This document shows, one piece after another, positions 24,562 through 33,309 of a DNA stretch of 55,173 bases. The position numbers and the translations under genes were made by a program. The notes under the pieces were generated by a model, which was given only the letters and a program-made list of their open reading frames with translations, made no database searches and had not been told where the DNA came from. The DNA is from Oscillospiraceae bacterium (GTDB taxonomy: Bacteria > Bacillota > Clostridia > Oscillospirales > Oscillospiraceae), in the NCBI GenBank assembly GCA_020025675.1, contig JAHHRS010000007.1:1-55173 (forward strand), in the 5' to 3' direction. Every line of letters begins with the position of its first letter. Within the stretch, counting starts at the first letter, position 1.

Positions 24562-25362
24562 TCAGTGGGCGTTATAATAATAAATTGCGGTGCTGTCTGT
24601 GAGCACGGTGTCGCATCTGCCGGAGAACAGATAACTGAAGCACTCGGTAGTGCCTCCCGCAAGTCTGGTTATCTGGCCCATTCTGCCGGAAAGCTTTTCA
24701 TCGCTGTTGAGAGCTTCAAGGGCTTCCGGTGTAGAACTCATTACCATTTTTTTGCCGGATAGCATAAGCCTGTTCCATATCATACTTCCGTCTCTGGCAG
24801 CTATCACGATGTCATTTTGTACATAGGGGCCATATTGATATACTCTGCCTTTGTCAATATCTTCCTGATTTAGGAATATGCCGCCCCATGCGCAATCTAT
24901 ATTTCCGGAGGAAAGCTCCACATACACGTTTTCCTTTTCAATTGGCTGAATTTTTAGATTCCAGCCCAGACGGTCACATACCGCCATAGCAAGCTCAACA
25001 TCATGTCCCCAATACTCATCGTTTGCTATATAGGCCATGGGGAATGAGTTTATATCAACGCCTATTATAAAATCTCTCGGCTCAGGCATTCCGATTTTTT
25101 CAAGAGCTTTTGCATCCTTTTTAAAGCTGACGATTTTTTCACCAAACCATTTTGATGAAAGTTCCGCCACTTTACCTTCAGCCGTAAGAGTCTCAATGGC
25201 GGCTGTAACATAGGCAGCCGTAGGGTCTCCCGTTCTAAATGCAAGGGAATACTCCTGCTCAACCAAGGTCTGAACTACCTTTACCCCATATGAACTTCCT
25301 CCGCATCCGGCTGTACTGAGGCAAATGCAGACTATAAGTAATATACACAAAGCTTTTTTCAT
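24562..25362 (-). CDS. transporter substrate-binding lipoprotein (amino-acid ABC type)
   Basis: A 266-aa family-3 type solute-binding protein. The lipoprotein signal is MKKALCILLIVCICLSTAGCGG. The fold is recognisable from DFIIGVDINSFPMAYI, WGHDVELAMAVCDRLGWNLKI and DCAWGGIFLNQEDI. It is odd in that the mature N-terminal ~80 residues contain a second partial repeat of the C-lobe theme, and no permease or ATPase gene adjoins it. It may serve a distant amino-acid transporter or act as a sensor. It has its own terminator. Function beyond ligand binding is not assigned. Confidence 0.82.
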   Translation of the reverse strand: MKKALCILLIVCICLSTAGCGGSSYGVKVVQTLVEQEYSLAFRTGDPTAAYVTAAIETLTAEGKVAELSSKWFGEKIVSFKKDAKALEKIGMPEPRDFIIGVDINSFPMAYIANDEYWGHDVELAMAVCDRLGWNLKIQPIEKENVYVELSSGNIDCAWGGIFLNQEDIDKGRVYQYGPYVQNDIVIAARDGSMIWNRLMLSGKKMVMSSTPEALEALNSDEKLSGRMGQITRLAGGTTECFSYLFSGRCDTVLTDSTAIYYYNAH

Positions 25363-25387
25363 ACTATCTCACCAGTTTTAAATTTTT

Positions 25388-26641
25388 TCAATGTTTCGGC
25401 TGATACCTTCCGTTTGAGGCTTTTTTCTCTGTTTTTTCCTTTTGGGAAATTTTTGGAGTTTTCACAGCTTTAGGGGTTTTTCCTTTTGCTGCTGTAGGCT
25501 GCTTACTCCGCTTTGATTTTATTATCAGTATCGTTATAAGCACCGCAGCCGCCACTGCGGCAACGCCGATTATTATAAAAGTTTTCTTCAAAAGTGCTTC
25601 TTTCTTTGCCTCTTTTTCAGCAGTAAGTTCCGCCTGTTTTATACGCTCCTGTTCTTCCGCAGCCTGTCTCTCTTTCTCTTCCTGTTTTTCCTTTTCTATT
25701 CTTTCCTGCTCTTCCTGAGCCTGTTTTTCTTCCTGAAGCTTTTTCTGTTCCTTATCTGCCTGTTCTTTTTCAAAAGTTTCAAGTTTCTCGTCAAGAGACA
25801 ATGTATATTCCTCAAATATGGGGGCGCAGCCGGCAATTATATCATCGCCAAGTCCCATCTGTTCGGTCATTACCGTCAGTATAAACGGATTTGGGGTATA
25901 GATAATTCCTGTTGTGTGACTGAAGGATTTATTGCTTCTGTCAACAAGTGCACCGTATTTCTGAGCTACTTCATACCTGCCGCCCAGATTTTTGTTAAAA
26001 TATGAGTCCGGCTGTGCCTGCTTTAAGCACTCTATAATATTGGGAAAGCGCTGGTTTTCAAAATAAAGTGTTTTCATTACGTCCGTCATAAAACGGGCAG
26101 TAAAATAGCTGTAATCATAAAAGTTGTCCACATAGTCCTCTTTTGGCATGTCCGAATATCTCTGGTACAGCTCTCTGCACTTTCTGTTTCCCTCCGGAGT
26201 CTCATAGGGCACATCAGCTATATAATTCATAGCCATGTGGGCATAGTCATTATTGGAGTAGATAAGCACCATTTTCTCAAGCTCGGAAAGTGTTATTCCC
26301 CTTATATCAGTATCCTGAGTTAATTTCCCCTCATGCTCGCCTTCTGCCAGAATCATAAAAAGCGGAACTTTATACATACTTGCGCTGTAATACCACTTAT
26401 CTTCATTGTAATACCATGTGTCTCCGGTAGGCGTATAGCAGTACCCTATACTTATATTATCAGGGTTTAAATTTTGGGACGCAATATATTCGTCAATTCT
26501 TTTTTGAAGCTCTTCTCCGTCTATTATGCTCTCCTTATTTTCCTCCGTTTCCTGAGCAAAGCCGGTAGTAAGAGAAAGCATAAATACAAGGCAGAGTATA
26601 AAGCATATGGAGGTTTTGAAGATCTTTAAAACTTGTTTCAA
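25388..26641 (-). CDS. membrane-anchored serine hydrolase with beta-lactamase-like fold
   Basis: About 417 aa from a TTG start at 26641 that has GGGAGA 7 nt upstream; an ATG at 26656 (MGEIKLKQ) is the alternative but lacks a ribosome binding site. A signal peptide (residues 1-29) precedes a class-A beta-lactamase/PBP-like domain with SxxK (Ser88-Met-Tyr-Lys91) and SxN (Ser129-Asn-Asn). The expected KTG is HTTG (242-245). A charged Glu/Lys/Gln coiled coil follows (about 283-352), then a transmembrane helix (354-375) and a Lys-rich cytoplasmic tail. Cell-wall peptide hydrolysis or a structural role is more likely than antibiotic resistance. Confidence 0.8.
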   Translation of the reverse strand: MKQVLKIFKTSICFILCLVFMLSLTTGFAQETEENKESIIDGEELQKRIDEYIASQNLNPDNISIGYCYTPTGDTWYYNEDKWYYSASMYKVPLFMILAEGEHEGKLTQDTDIRGITLSELEKMVLIYSNNDYAHMAMNYIADVPYETPEGNRKCRELYQRYSDMPKEDYVDNFYDYSYFTARFMTDVMKTLYFENQRFPNIIECLKQAQPDSYFNKNLGGRYEVAQKYGALVDRSNKSFSHTTGIIYTPNPFILTVMTEQMGLGDDIIAGCAPIFEEYTLSLDEKLETFEKEQADKEQKKLQEEKQAQEEQERIEKEKQEEKERQAAEEQERIKQAELTAEKEAKKEALLKKTFIIIGVAAVAAAVLITILIIKSKRSKQPTAAKGKTPKAVKTPKISQKEKTEKKASNGRYQPKH

Positions 26642-26730
26642 TTTTATTTCTCCCATATCTGTATTACTTTGTAAGAATACAAAATATTTCAAACTAAATC
26701 AAGCAAATTCCCATGATTTTCTCTGTTAAA

Positions 26731-28038
26731 TTATAAAATCTCAATATCTCCGCCATGTCTCTTTACAGCGCTGTTAAAAAAGCACACCGCAGCCTTTATA
26801 AGATACTCTGTATCCTGAGCGCCTGCAGTTTCATAGGCAGAGTGCATTGCAAGCTGGGGAAGTCCCACATCCACAGTGTCAACTGAGACATGAGCGGAGC
26901 TTATATTTCCAAGTGTAGAACCGCCGGGCATATCTGCTCTGTTGGTATAGTCCTGAACCGGAACTCCTGCCTTATTGCAGATTTCACGGAAAACAGCAGA
27001 TGACACAGCGTCAGTAGTATATTTCTGGTTTGCGTTGTGCTTAATGACTATGCCCTTATTCATTATGGGTCTGTCATTTCTGTCTGCATATTCAGGATGG
27101 TTGGGGTGGACGGCGTGAGCGTTATCAGCAGACACCATAAAGCTCTGATTTAACGCACGAAGATATGCGCCTCTGTCTGATAATGTCTTTTCGCATATAC
27201 GGCTAAGAGTATCATCAAGGAAACTGGAATCCGCCCCCTGCTTTGTGCCGCTTCCCACTTCTTCATTGTCGAATATGCAGATTACCGGCACGCTTTTCCC
27301 GCTCTCTGCCTTAATAAAGCCCTGTAAGCAGGAGAAAGCGCATTGCAGATCGTCAAGTCTGGGAGCAGAAATATATTCAAGATTTGCGCCCCACTGAGTT
27401 CCCTTATCCCGGCAGTAGGTAAATAAATCGTAGGAAATTATACTTTCCTTATCCACACCTGCGGCCTGGGCCACAGTTTCCTCAAAGCTGTTTTTGCCCT
27501 CAGTGCCGGAAAACAGCGGCAGCATGTCTACATTTGCATTATAGCTCTTGCCGTCGTTTGCGCTTCTGTCCATATGAATAGCTACATTTGGTATCATCAG
27601 TAGGTCTCTGTCAATATTTAAAAGCTTTGAGCGGAGTTTTCCTTCCTGTTTTACAAGAATTCTTCCTGCAAGAGAAAGAGGTCTGTCAAGCCAGCTTGAG
27701 CATATCATCCCGCCGTATCTTTCGCAGTTGAGCTGTATATACTCGCCGGCTGCCTTTACAGCCGGATTGGATTTTATTTTAAAGCAGGGAGAATCGCCGT
27801 GGGCAGCCATTATCATAAAGCCCACAAAATCACTCTGCGGCAGTTTAAACGCTATAATAGAAGAGCCGTTTCTACGGACAAAGTACTTTCCTCCCTTACA
27901 GATTTTCCAGTCCTCGCCCTCAAAAAGTTCAGTAAATCCGGCACTTTCCAGCATGTCAGCCGCATTTTCAGCCGTATGCCATGCGGTAGGGCTTTTCTCT
28001 ATAAAACTGAATAACTGAGCATTTATATTTTTATCCAT
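26731..28038 (-). CDS. M18 family aminopeptidase
   Basis: A 435-aa di-zinc aminopeptidase of standard M18 length. The metal-binding and catalytic residues sit in MAAHGDSPCFKIK (His-Gly-Asp), APRLDDLQCAFSCL (bridging Asp), FDNEEVGSGTKQGA (Glu-Glu) and a C-terminal MHSAYETAG His. It removes N-terminal, often acidic, residues from cytosolic peptides, matching the M3 oligopeptidase encoded divergently next door. The start has an AACGAGG element upstream. Its promoter shares a -35 box with the M3 gene. Confidence 0.96.
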   Translation of the reverse strand: MDKNINAQLFSFIEKSPTAWHTAENAADMLESAGFTELFEGEDWKICKGGKYFVRRNGSSIIAFKLPQSDFVGFMIMAAHGDSPCFKIKSNPAVKAAGEYIQLNCERYGGMICSSWLDRPLSLAGRILVKQEGKLRSKLLNIDRDLLMIPNVAIHMDRSANDGKSYNANVDMLPLFSGTEGKNSFEETVAQAAGVDKESIISYDLFTYCRDKGTQWGANLEYISAPRLDDLQCAFSCLQGFIKAESGKSVPVICIFDNEEVGSGTKQGADSSFLDDTLSRICEKTLSDRGAYLRALNQSFMVSADNAHAVHPNHPEYADRNDRPIMNKGIVIKHNANQKYTTDAVSSAVFREICNKAGVPVQDYTNRADMPGGSTLGNISSAHVSVDTVDVGLPQLAMHSAYETAGAQDTEYLIKAAVCFFNSAVKRHGGDIEIL

Positions 28039-28071
28039 AATTTTTAACCTCGTTTTTATAGCAATAAAATT

Positions 28072-28123
28072 ATTATAACACAGCTTTTCCGTGATTGCAA
28101 AAGAAGAGACAATATAGTATAGT
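28072..28123. promoter_or_regulatory. overlapping divergent promoters sharing one -35 box
   Basis: The palindromic hexamer TTGCAA (28095-28100) serves both strands. Rightward, a 17-bp spacer leads to TATAGT (28118-28123) for the M3 peptidase. Leftward, a 17-bp spacer leads to TATAAT (28077-28072) for the M18 aminopeptidase. An AGTATA/TATACT inverted repeat (28116-28129) overlaps the rightward -10. Confidence 0.75.
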
Positions 28124-28157
28124 TATACTAATCTAATTTTACCAAGGAGGTATAGAT

Positions 28158-29843
28158 ATGAAAGTAAGTGAACTTCCCTATAAGCGAGTAAGTCTTGAAG
28201 AAGTATCAGCCACAATGACAGATGTTATAAACAGAATTAAAAATGCTGAAAACACTGCTCAGATTCTCGCCGCCAGAGAGGACTATTTAAAGCTTTATCT
28301 TGAATATTACACCAACTACTCTCTCGCCTACATGCGTTACACCATAAACACTGTGGACGAATTTTATGTTGGTGAAAACGATTATTACGATGAGATAATG
28401 CCCGCCGTACAGAACTATATGGTTCAGTATGCCTCTGCCCTTCTGGATTCTCCCTTCCGTGAGGAGCTTGAAAAAGAGTTGAGCCCTGTACTTTTCAAGT
28501 CCATGGAGGTACAGAGAAAGTCCATGGCTCCCAATGTGGTTGAGGACATGGTTGAGGAAAATAAGCTGGTCAGCGAGTATTCCAAGCTCATGGCAGGAAT
28601 GGAATTCGAGTTTCGAGGAGAAAAGCTCCCCCGTCCTATGCTTGCAAAATACTATAAATCCGATGACAGAGCCACCCGCAAAGAGGCCATGGAAGTTCTG
28701 GGCAAAACTCTCATGGCAAACCGTGAGGCACTGGACAGCATTTATGATAAACTGGTGCATGTCCGCACCCGTATTGCCCAGAAAATGGGTTACAGGAATT
28801 TTGTGGAATTGGGCTACTACCGCATGGGCAGACTGTGCTACGACCAGAAGGATGTGGAAAACTTCCGCAAAAATGTGGTTGAGGACATTGTTCCCGTGGT
28901 TGCCCGCCTGCGTAAGGAAAACGCTGAGCGTATGGGCATTGACAAGTTCATGTTTTACGATAATGAAGTGCTTGTTCCCGGCGGCGATCCTGTTCCCTGT
29001 GACAAGGAGCATATCTTCTCCGCCGCTAAAGAGATGTATCACGCCATGGGCAGGGAGACCGGTGACTTTATCGATATGATGCTGGAAAATGAAGCCTTCG
29101 ACGTAGATTCCAGAAAAAACAAGTGGGGCGGCGGATACTGCACAGACTTTCCCAAATATAATCAGCCCTTTATCCTTGCAAACTTCAACGGCACTTCCGG
29201 TGATGTGGACGTTGTTACCCATGAGGCAGGACACGCTCTTAATGCCTATCTTATAAGTGACAACCGCTTTGCACTTGAACTTCAGTGCGGTGGCATGGAG
29301 ACTGCCGAGACTCACTCCATGAGCATGGAATTTTTCGCATGGCCCTACATGGATAAGTTCTTCGGAGCTGATGCCCCCAGATATCGTTACATGCACGCTT
29401 TGGATGCGCTGTCCTTCATTCCTTACGGCACTATGGTTGATGAATTTCAGCATATAGTCTACGAAAATCCCGATATGACCCCTGCCGAAAGGAACAAGGC
29501 ATGGGCGGAGCTTGAGAAGAAATACAGACCCCATATAAGCTTTGAGGGTATGCCATATCTGGAAGAAGGTACCCGTTGGCAGTACCAGATGCATATTTAC
29601 GAGAGTCCTTTCTACTACATTGACTATTGTCTGGCTCAGACCGCAGCATTCAACTTCCTGCTTGCCTCTCAGGACAACTACGATGACTCCTTTAAGCGCT
29701 ATATTCGTCTCTCCCGTCAGGGCGGTGAGAAGGTTTGGACCGAACTTCTTGAGGAGGCCGGATTTACTTCTCCCTTCACCCCCGGAGCTTTGAAGGAGCT
29801 TGCAAAGAGAGTTGAGGAACTTCTTCAGAAAATCAGAGTATAA
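28158..29843 (+). CDS. M3 family oligoendopeptidase (PepF-like)
   Basis: A 561-aa zinc peptidase of the clostridial M3 oligoendopeptidase class. The zinc ligands are in VVTHEAGHALNAYL (HExxH, around residues 354-358), with the third ligand Glu in CGGMETAETHSMSMEFF. The N-terminal two thirds are helical, as in PepF. It degrades short cytosolic peptides. AAGGAGG lies 6 nt before the ATG. It is divergent from M18 and followed by a bidirectional terminator. A long open antisense frame (28287-29873) crosses the gene but reflects its codon use. Confidence 0.96.
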   Translation: MKVSELPYKRVSLEEVSATMTDVINRIKNAENTAQILAAREDYLKLYLEYYTNYSLAYMRYTINTVDEFYVGENDYYDEIMPAVQNYMVQYASALLDSPFREELEKELSPVLFKSMEVQRKSMAPNVVEDMVEENKLVSEYSKLMAGMEFEFRGEKLPRPMLAKYYKSDDRATRKEAMEVLGKTLMANREALDSIYDKLVHVRTRIAQKMGYRNFVELGYYRMGRLCYDQKDVENFRKNVVEDIVPVVARLRKENAERMGIDKFMFYDNEVLVPGGDPVPCDKEHIFSAAKEMYHAMGRETGDFIDMMLENEAFDVDSRKNKWGGGYCTDFPKYNQPFILANFNGTSGDVDVVTHEAGHALNAYLISDNRFALELQCGGMETAETHSMSMEFFAWPYMDKFFGADAPRYRYMHALDALSFIPYGTMVDEFQHIVYENPDMTPAERNKAWAELEKKYRPHISFEGMPYLEEGTRWQYQMHIYESPFYYIDYCLAQTAAFNFLLASQDNYDDSFKRYIRLSRQGGEKVWTELLEEAGFTSPFTPGALKELAKRVEELLQKIRV

Positions 29844-29855
29844 ACTAAAACATAT

Positions 29856-29890
29856 AAAAAATGGCATTTCCATATGGAAATGCCATTTTT
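29856..29890. terminator. bidirectional intrinsic terminator
   Basis: AAAAATGGCATTTCC and its complement pair around ATAT, giving A- and T-runs in both directions. It separates the convergent M3 peptidase and kinase-lectin genes. Confidence 0.9.
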
Positions 29891-29905
29891 ATTTTTCAGA
29901 GAACT

Positions 29906-31507
29906 TTACTCAGTAAACTCGCATATGTAGCCGATTGTTCCCTCATACCACTTGGGATAATCAGCCACCGGGTCGTTGCGGCTGTCGTTATATGCCCAGC
30001 CATTGTTATTCCAGAGCATCAGGTAATCTTCCTTTGCTCCATCGTAGCTGTCAACATATGAAGGCTCATCTCCCTCACCCCACGGTGCAGGATAAAAATC
30101 TATCGTTTCTCCGTTTTCCCAAACAAGAGTATCGTTTATTCTGTGGCAGCCTATCCAGACTCTGCCTATACCCGCGTTTTCTGCAATATCAATAACCTTT
30201 TGAAGTTCTTCGGCGTCATTTATAACCACAAGGTAGCCGCCCTTTTCTATGCAAAGGTCTCTTGCCTCTGTCCAGCTCACGTCTTCTTTAAATATCTCAT
30301 ATCTGGACACCTTGGGTTCTTGAGCTTCCGGTTCTGAAACAGGAGTCTCGTCAGCCGGCGGTGTATCAATAGCCGGGGTTTCAACAGGCATAAGTCCGAT
30401 ATTGGAGTTCTCAGCATCTATAATAGGAAGATTATCTATCTCCCCTGTATTTTTATTATCATTCCACTGAAAATCGTTAAGCATAGCATTAACAATTATA
30501 GCTGTCACAACGATTATTGCGCATACTACAAGCACTGCAGCAAGAGAACGGTTCCGGCTCTTCTTGGCTTTGGCTGCTATCTTCTTTTCCCTCTCTGCGC
30601 TTCTTCCGTACTGAACGGCAGGCTGGATATTCTGCTTTAAGACAACCGGTTCAAGCTCTGGATTTTTATCCTCGGTGAGAACAGGCACAGGCCCTCTCTT
30701 AACCTCAGGCTGTTTTTTAGGCAACGGCTGTCTGTTAGGTACCGGCCTTCTGGGATTTCTCTTAACCGGCTCATAAACCTTGACCTGTTCTTTTTCTTCA
30801 ACTTCCTCAGGCACTTTAGAAACTTCCGGTTTTTCCTCTGCGGGAATTTCTTCCACCGTGGGAGCTGCCTGCTCCTGAGGCTCATCAACGCCGTTTTCAA
30901 TAATGTCTACCATTATCCGCTCAATGTCCGACAAATCGTCGTCATTTTTATTAAACAGTGTCTCTGCACTGGAAGCACCGTTCAGATAGAGATTTTTGTC
31001 GCAGTTATCCAGCATTATTTTCATTTCTTCCAGATTTTTATATCTGGCTTCAGGCTTAAAGCTTGTAGCCTTGCTGATTATTTCCGAAAGTCTTCTGCCG
31101 GCAGCTTTAGGTGCAGGGAAATTATCTCCGTTCATGCGGCGGAGCTGAGGATTATCGCACTCACCCTCATAAGGAAGTTTTCCTTTATTAAAGGCATAGT
31201 ACAGCAAAAGCCCCAGGGAATAAACGTCTGAAGCCTGAGATTTTTTACCGTTCCAGTAAAGTTCGGGTGCAAGGAAATCCAGCTCCTGTCCTTCCCAGTC
31301 CCCGCTTTTTGCAGGGCCTACGGCAACTCTGCCTTCAGCATCCATGCAAATATTCTGGGGGTAAATTCCGCCCCTGTAAGCTCTGGTTCCAACCTCAGCC
31401 AACACTCTGGAGCAAAGCTTAGACCCAAGCTGACAAAGCTCCTGCCGGTTCATATTCACTATCCCGTTACCCAGAGTTTTTCCAGGCTCAAATTTTATAT
31501 CTGTCAT
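29906..31507 (-). CDS. pseudokinase-transmembrane-C-type lectin fusion protein
   Basis: A 533-aa protein with an unusual order. Residues ~25-175 look like the C-lobe of a Ser/Thr kinase: GGIYPQNICMD in the catalytic-loop position, LDFLAPELYW like the APE motif and SDVYSLGLLLYYAF like helix F. There is no Gly-rich loop, VAIK lysine, HRD aspartate or DFG, so catalysis is unlikely. A Pro/Glu/Lys-rich linker (205-320) leads to one membrane helix (321-343). After a Pro/Glu spacer, residues 402-533 form a C-type lectin-like domain (WTEARDLCIEKGGYLVVIND, WIGCHRINDTLVWENG, and terminal GYICEF with Cys419/Cys529). It is probably a surface sensor or adhesin. GGAGGAAAT precedes the ATG. Confidence 0.85.
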   Translation of the reverse strand: MTDIKFEPGKTLGNGIVNMNRQELCQLGSKLCSRVLAEVGTRAYRGGIYPQNICMDAEGRVAVGPAKSGDWEGQELDFLAPELYWNGKKSQASDVYSLGLLLYYAFNKGKLPYEGECDNPQLRRMNGDNFPAPKAAGRRLSEIISKATSFKPEARYKNLEEMKIMLDNCDKNLYLNGASSAETLFNKNDDDLSDIERIMVDIIENGVDEPQEQAAPTVEEIPAEEKPEVSKVPEEVEEKEQVKVYEPVKRNPRRPVPNRQPLPKKQPEVKRGPVPVLTEDKNPELEPVVLKQNIQPAVQYGRSAEREKKIAAKAKKSRNRSLAAVLVVCAIIVVTAIIVNAMLNDFQWNDNKNTGEIDNLPIIDAENSNIGLMPVETPAIDTPPADETPVSEPEAQEPKVSRYEIFKEDVSWTEARDLCIEKGGYLVVINDAEELQKVIDIAENAGIGRVWIGCHRINDTLVWENGETIDFYPAPWGEGDEPSYVDSYDGAKEDYLMLWNNNGWAYNDSRNDPVADYPKWYEGTIGYICEFTE

Positions 31508-31547
31508 CGGATTTCCTCCTCATCCGCAGTCTGTCTCTAATGGAATT

Positions 31548-31576
31548 ATGTTAACATATAGAGAAGGCTTCGTCAA
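31548..31576 (-). promoter_or_regulatory. promoter of the pseudokinase-lectin gene, with palindrome
   Basis: TTGACG (31576-31571), a 17-bp spacer and TAACAT (31553-31548). A perfect 12-bp palindrome TATGTTAACATA (31547-31558) covers the -10 and could be an operator. Confidence 0.65.
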
Positions 31577-31595
31577 TGCTGCAATAAAAAAAGCT

Positions 31596-33200
31596 TTATT
31601 TTTCCATTTTATCAGCAATACCGTTAAGTTGGTCGGCATAGGAGGAAAGTTCTTTGTTTGGCCTTCCCTCCAGCTTTCTGCATACTCCCATAAGTCTTTC
31701 GGCAGCAGCAATAAGGCGCTGGAAAACAGCGTTTGCTCTTGCAGTTTGAGTCTTTGCCTTATCTATTGGTTTACCCTCTGTTATATCTATAAATTTGCCA
31801 TTAATCAAATCAAAACTTGTTCCGCTGTAAGGAGCAAAGGCTTTATATCCCAGTTCATCGTTTAAAGCAGCGGTAAAGCTGTCAGCTGATTCAGGATCGC
31901 CGTGGTTAACAAAAACCATTTTTGGTTTTTTCTCAAAGCCTGAGAGCCAGCGGATAAGTCCCGCCTTGTCTGCGTGACCGCTTACACCGGGCAGAACGTC
32001 TATTGAGGCACGGACATTTATATCTTCATTAAATATTTTAACCTTATCAATGCCGTCAACCAGAATACGGCCTAAAGTGCCCTCCGCCTGATAGCCAACA
32101 AACAAAACTCTGCATTCAGGACGCCAGAGATTGTGCTTTAAGTGGTGACGAATTCTGCCTGCATCACACATACCGCTGGCGGAAATTATAACTTTTGGTG
32201 TCTTATCCATATTTATTGCAACAGAGTCCGCCTTAGTGACGGAAAGTTCAAGACCTGGGAATACAATAGGATTCACACCCGAGCGCATAACCGCCTGCAT
32301 TTCCTCATCAAGAAACTCTGTATCGCACTGCAAAAATACGCTTGTTGCCTCTACTGCAAGGGGGCTATCCACATATACAGGGAAATCATCATGTCCCTTT
32401 ACAAGTCCTTTTTCCTTTATTTCTCTTATAAAATACAGCATTTCCTGAGTACGTCCCACAGCAAAGGAGGGAATAATCAGATTTCCGCCTGCATCCAAGG
32501 TATCTTGTATACGCTGAGCCAAAGCATGGACATAATCCACCCGCTCCGTATTGTGAAGCCTGTCTCCGTATGTGGATTCCATAACCAGATATTCGGTTTC
32601 TTTTACGAACTGAGGGTCTCTGAGAATTGGCTGATTCAGGTTTCCGATGTCTCCGCTGAATGTAATTTTTCTTGTCTCACCGTTTTCATGCATCCAAACC
32701 TCTATGGCGGCTGAGCCGAGCAGGTGGCCTACATCCGTAAGTCTTATGGAAAATGACTCGTTTATCTGTATCAGCTCATTGTAGGAGCATGGCCTCATAC
32801 AGCCTAACAGACCTTCCACGTCCTCCAGAGTGTAAATAGGTTCTACCGGCGGTTCACCTCTGCGTTTGGCCTTGCGGCTTTCCCACTCAGCATCTGAAAT
32901 CTGTATATGGGCGCTGTCACGAAGCATAATGTCGCACAGGGAACAGGTAGCCGAGCTTGCATATACAGCCCCCCTAAATCCGTTTTTATAAAGAAGGGGT
33001 AGATTTCCCGAATGGTCGATGTGGGCATGGGTTAGTAATACAAAATCAATTTCTGCCGGGTTTACCGCCAGCTTCTGATTAACAAAAATATCTTTGCCCT
33101 GCTCCATACCGCAGTCCACAAGCCCTTTTTTATTTCCTGCCTCTATAAGAGTGCAGCTTCCGGTGACTTCATGAGCGGCGCCGTAAAATGTAAGCTTCAT
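31596..33200 (-). CDS. MBL-fold metallo-hydrolase with beta-CASP domain (RNase-like)
   Basis: A 534-aa protein. Motif 2 of the metallo-beta-lactamase fold is LLTHAHIDHSGNLP (HxHxDH, about residues 53-66), followed by DVGHLLGSAAIEV (motif 3) and FSGDIGNLNQPIL (motif 4). The beta-CASP insert contains MVISASGMCDAGRIRHHL-type sequence, and the C-terminal motif is FVNHGDPESAD. The architecture matches CPSF73/YSH1-type RNA hydrolases found in many bacteria alongside RNase J; the RNA target is not known. AAGGGGG precedes the ATG. Confidence 0.93.
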   Translation of the reverse strand: MKLTFYGAAHEVTGSCTLIEAGNKKGLVDCGMEQGKDIFVNQKLAVNPAEIDFVLLTHAHIDHSGNLPLLYKNGFRGAVYASSATCSLCDIMLRDSAHIQISDAEWESRKAKRRGEPPVEPIYTLEDVEGLLGCMRPCSYNELIQINESFSIRLTDVGHLLGSAAIEVWMHENGETRKITFSGDIGNLNQPILRDPQFVKETEYLVMESTYGDRLHNTERVDYVHALAQRIQDTLDAGGNLIIPSFAVGRTQEMLYFIREIKEKGLVKGHDDFPVYVDSPLAVEATSVFLQCDTEFLDEEMQAVMRSGVNPIVFPGLELSVTKADSVAINMDKTPKVIISASGMCDAGRIRHHLKHNLWRPECRVLFVGYQAEGTLGRILVDGIDKVKIFNEDINVRASIDVLPGVSGHADKAGLIRWLSGFEKKPKMVFVNHGDPESADSFTAALNDELGYKAFAPYSGTSFDLINGKFIDITEGKPIDKAKTQTARANAVFQRLIAAAERLMGVCRKLEGRPNKELSSYADQLNGIADKMEK

Positions 33201-33243
33201 AAAATTAACCCCCTTGTATTATTTCAGAATTAAAGATATTATT

Positions 33244-33272
33244 ATTTTACACCAGACTTTAGTTCATATCAA
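33244..33272 (-). promoter_or_regulatory. sigma-A promoter of the MBL/beta-CASP gene
   Basis: TTGATA (33272-33267), a 17-bp spacer and TAAAAT (33249-33244), 43 bp before the start. Confidence 0.7.
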
Positions 33273-33309
33273 CAATCCTTAAAAAAATTTAATAATTTTC
33301 GGAGCAAAT

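Noticed and set aside
25388..26641. Beta-lactamase resistance gene
   Set aside because: The KTG box is replaced and the protein has a coiled-coil stalk and C-terminal membrane anchor with a cytoplasmic tail; resistance is not supported.
28287..29873. 528-codon open frame antisense to the M3 peptidase
   Set aside because: Long antisense frames arise from codon bias. The sense strand has all M3 motifs, promoter and ribosome binding site, while the antisense product resembles nothing and starts inside the terminator.
29906..31507. Diversity-generating retroelement target (because of the C-type lectin domain)
   Set aside because: No reverse transcriptase, template repeat or duplicated 3' segment was seen in the window.
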